A stretch of DNA of 64,000 bases from Paenibacillus macquariensis. Lineage in GTDB: Bacteria; Bacillota; Bacilli; Paenibacillales; Paenibacillaceae. Location of the stretch: NCBI RefSeq assembly GCF_900156375.1, contig NZ_FTNK01000012.1, positions 62,001-126,000 on the forward strand. Reading direction: 5' to 3'. The notes beneath the pieces are model-generated. The model saw only the letters and a list, made by a program, of their open reading frames with translations. It was not told where the DNA came from and made no database searches. Both the position numbers and the translations under genes were made by a program. Position 1 is the stretch's first letter. Each line of letters begins with the position of its first letter. Shown in pieces: positions 63,371 through 64,000 of the stretch.

Positions 63371-64000
63371 ATGAAAAAATTATCTTTGACTCTGTTGTCC
63401 GCAACGATGCTGTTTAGCATACTGCTGAGTGGATGCGGACCGAAAGACGCAAGCTCTACTAACGATCCTGCTCCAACTAAAGCTCCGGCTCCAGCTCCGG
63501 CTGATGAGAAGTTGGTTGATCTCAACTTCTACATGATGAACAGCCCTGTCAATGATTTTGACCGTGTCATGAAGAAAGCGAACGAAATCATTGCCAAAGA
63601 CATTCACGCAAAACTGAATCTGATTCTGGTAGACAGCAGTACATATGCTGACAAAATGAATCTGATGATCAATTCCGGCGATGACTGGGATCTAGGATTC
63701 ACAGCTAGTTGGGGTGGCATTAACTTCCTTGAAAACGCTACCAAAGGGGCTTATGCTGACCTAACGGACCTTCTACCTAAATATGCGCCTGAAACTTATT
63801 CCCGTATCCCTGCAGGCCTATGGGATGGCGTTAAAGTTAAAGACCGTATCTATGGAGTCGTTAACTATCAGCAGTGGGGCACTTCCAAGCGCAACGGCTT
63901 TAATTTCCGCAAAGACCTTGCAGAAGAATCGGGCTTTAACTGGGAGGCTATAAAAGGCAAACCAACCATAGAAGCACTTGAAATGATTGGACCTTTCCTT
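63371..64000 (+). CDS. Extracellular solute-binding lipoprotein, LplA-type (partial, 3' end outside window)
   Basis: This frame was read from the sequence and runs open to the window end. It has a lipoprotein signal (TMLFSILLSGC, lipid Cys about 22), a Pro/Ala linker, and a DLNFYMMNSPVNDF-like start of the periplasmic-binding fold with the GVVNYQQWGTSKR segment. ATG 63371 follows GGGGGAA. It is the third gene of the lpl operon and should bind an oligosaccharide or uronate. The C-terminal half is missing. Confidence 0.88.
   Translation, partial: MKKLSLTLLSATMLFSILLSGCGPKDASSTNDPAPTKAPAPAPADEKLVDLNFYMMNSPVNDFDRVMKKANEIIAKDIHAKLNLILVDSSTYADKMNLMINSGDDWDLGFTASWGGINFLENATKGAYADLTDLLPKYAPETYSRIPAGLWDGVKVKDRIYGVVNYQQWGTSKRNGFNFRKDLAEESGFNWEAIKGKPTIEALEMIGPFL

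Noticed and set aside
1..64000. CRISPR arrays, tRNA or rRNA genes
   Set aside because: No regular spaced repeats and no tRNA- or rRNA-like sequence was recognised by eye; a covariance-model search would be needed to be sure.

Overview
The window reads as the chromosome of a low-GC, spore-forming Gram-positive, most likely Paenibacillus or a close relative. Supporting signs are strong GGAGG-type ribosome sites, frequent GTG/TTG starts, SLH-anchored surface proteins, XerS, NamA/YqjM, a PspA operon with a sigma-W-type promoter, and several ribose-type and LplABC-type sugar importers with AraC regulators. I saw no rRNA, tRNA, CRISPR array, prophage or intact insertion sequence. This assignment comes from reading the sequence, not from a database search.

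Layout. 1-6.7 kb: a partial exopolyphosphatase, a small P-loop kinase, DJ-1/PfpI divergent from an Lrp regulator, then a family of small membrane proteins (two intact copies and one decayed) interleaved with a GNAT gene, and two micro-genes. 6.8-12 kb: an atypical MurE-like ligase and a GntR/ABC/permease/propeller operon. 12.5-15.4 kb: DUF1349 protein, ThuA-like protein and a divergent AraC regulator, with a dihydrolipoamide dehydrogenase scrap between. 15.4-21.2 kb: a complete rbsRKDACB operon with promoter and operator. 21.4-38.4 kb: exonuclease, surface proteins (including a 1533-residue SLH-anchored subtilase), amidohydrolase, lipoproteins, aldo/keto reductase, XerS, and an amber-interrupted gene. 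38.6-46.8 kb: moeA, the pspA-DUF350-DUF4178-DUF4247 envelope-stress cluster, an LpdD-like gene next to pyrK-pyrD, an IS1595-type remnant and NamA. 47-49.1 kb: a polysaccharide deacetylase followed by decayed DNA holding an alpha/beta-hydrolase fragment and a frameshifted partial copy of the deacetylase. 49.2-58.6 kb: a sugar locus with two ribose-type ATPase/permease pairs, one binding protein, a TIM-barrel isomerase, a Gfo/Idh/MocA dehydrogenase and a divergent AraC regulator. 58.8-64 kb: a membrane sensor/AraC regulator divergent from an lplB-lplC-binding-protein operon cut by the window end.

How the genes work together. Three carbohydrate-uptake loci dominate. The rbs operon imports and phosphorylates ribose. 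The 49-58 kb locus should import an unidentified sugar and oxidise or isomerise it. The 58-64 kb locus pairs a membrane-bound AraC sensor with an oligosaccharide-type importer. A second theme is envelope maintenance (PspA cluster, SLH protease, deacetylase, MurE-like ligase). I found no clear new defence or mobile system. The observations most worth a second look are the MurE-like protein lacking its specificity motifs, the in-frame amber codon, the decayed paralogue array, the dual importer with a degenerate ATPase half, the repeated intergenic element, and the C10 tract at the presumed start of the lpl transcript.
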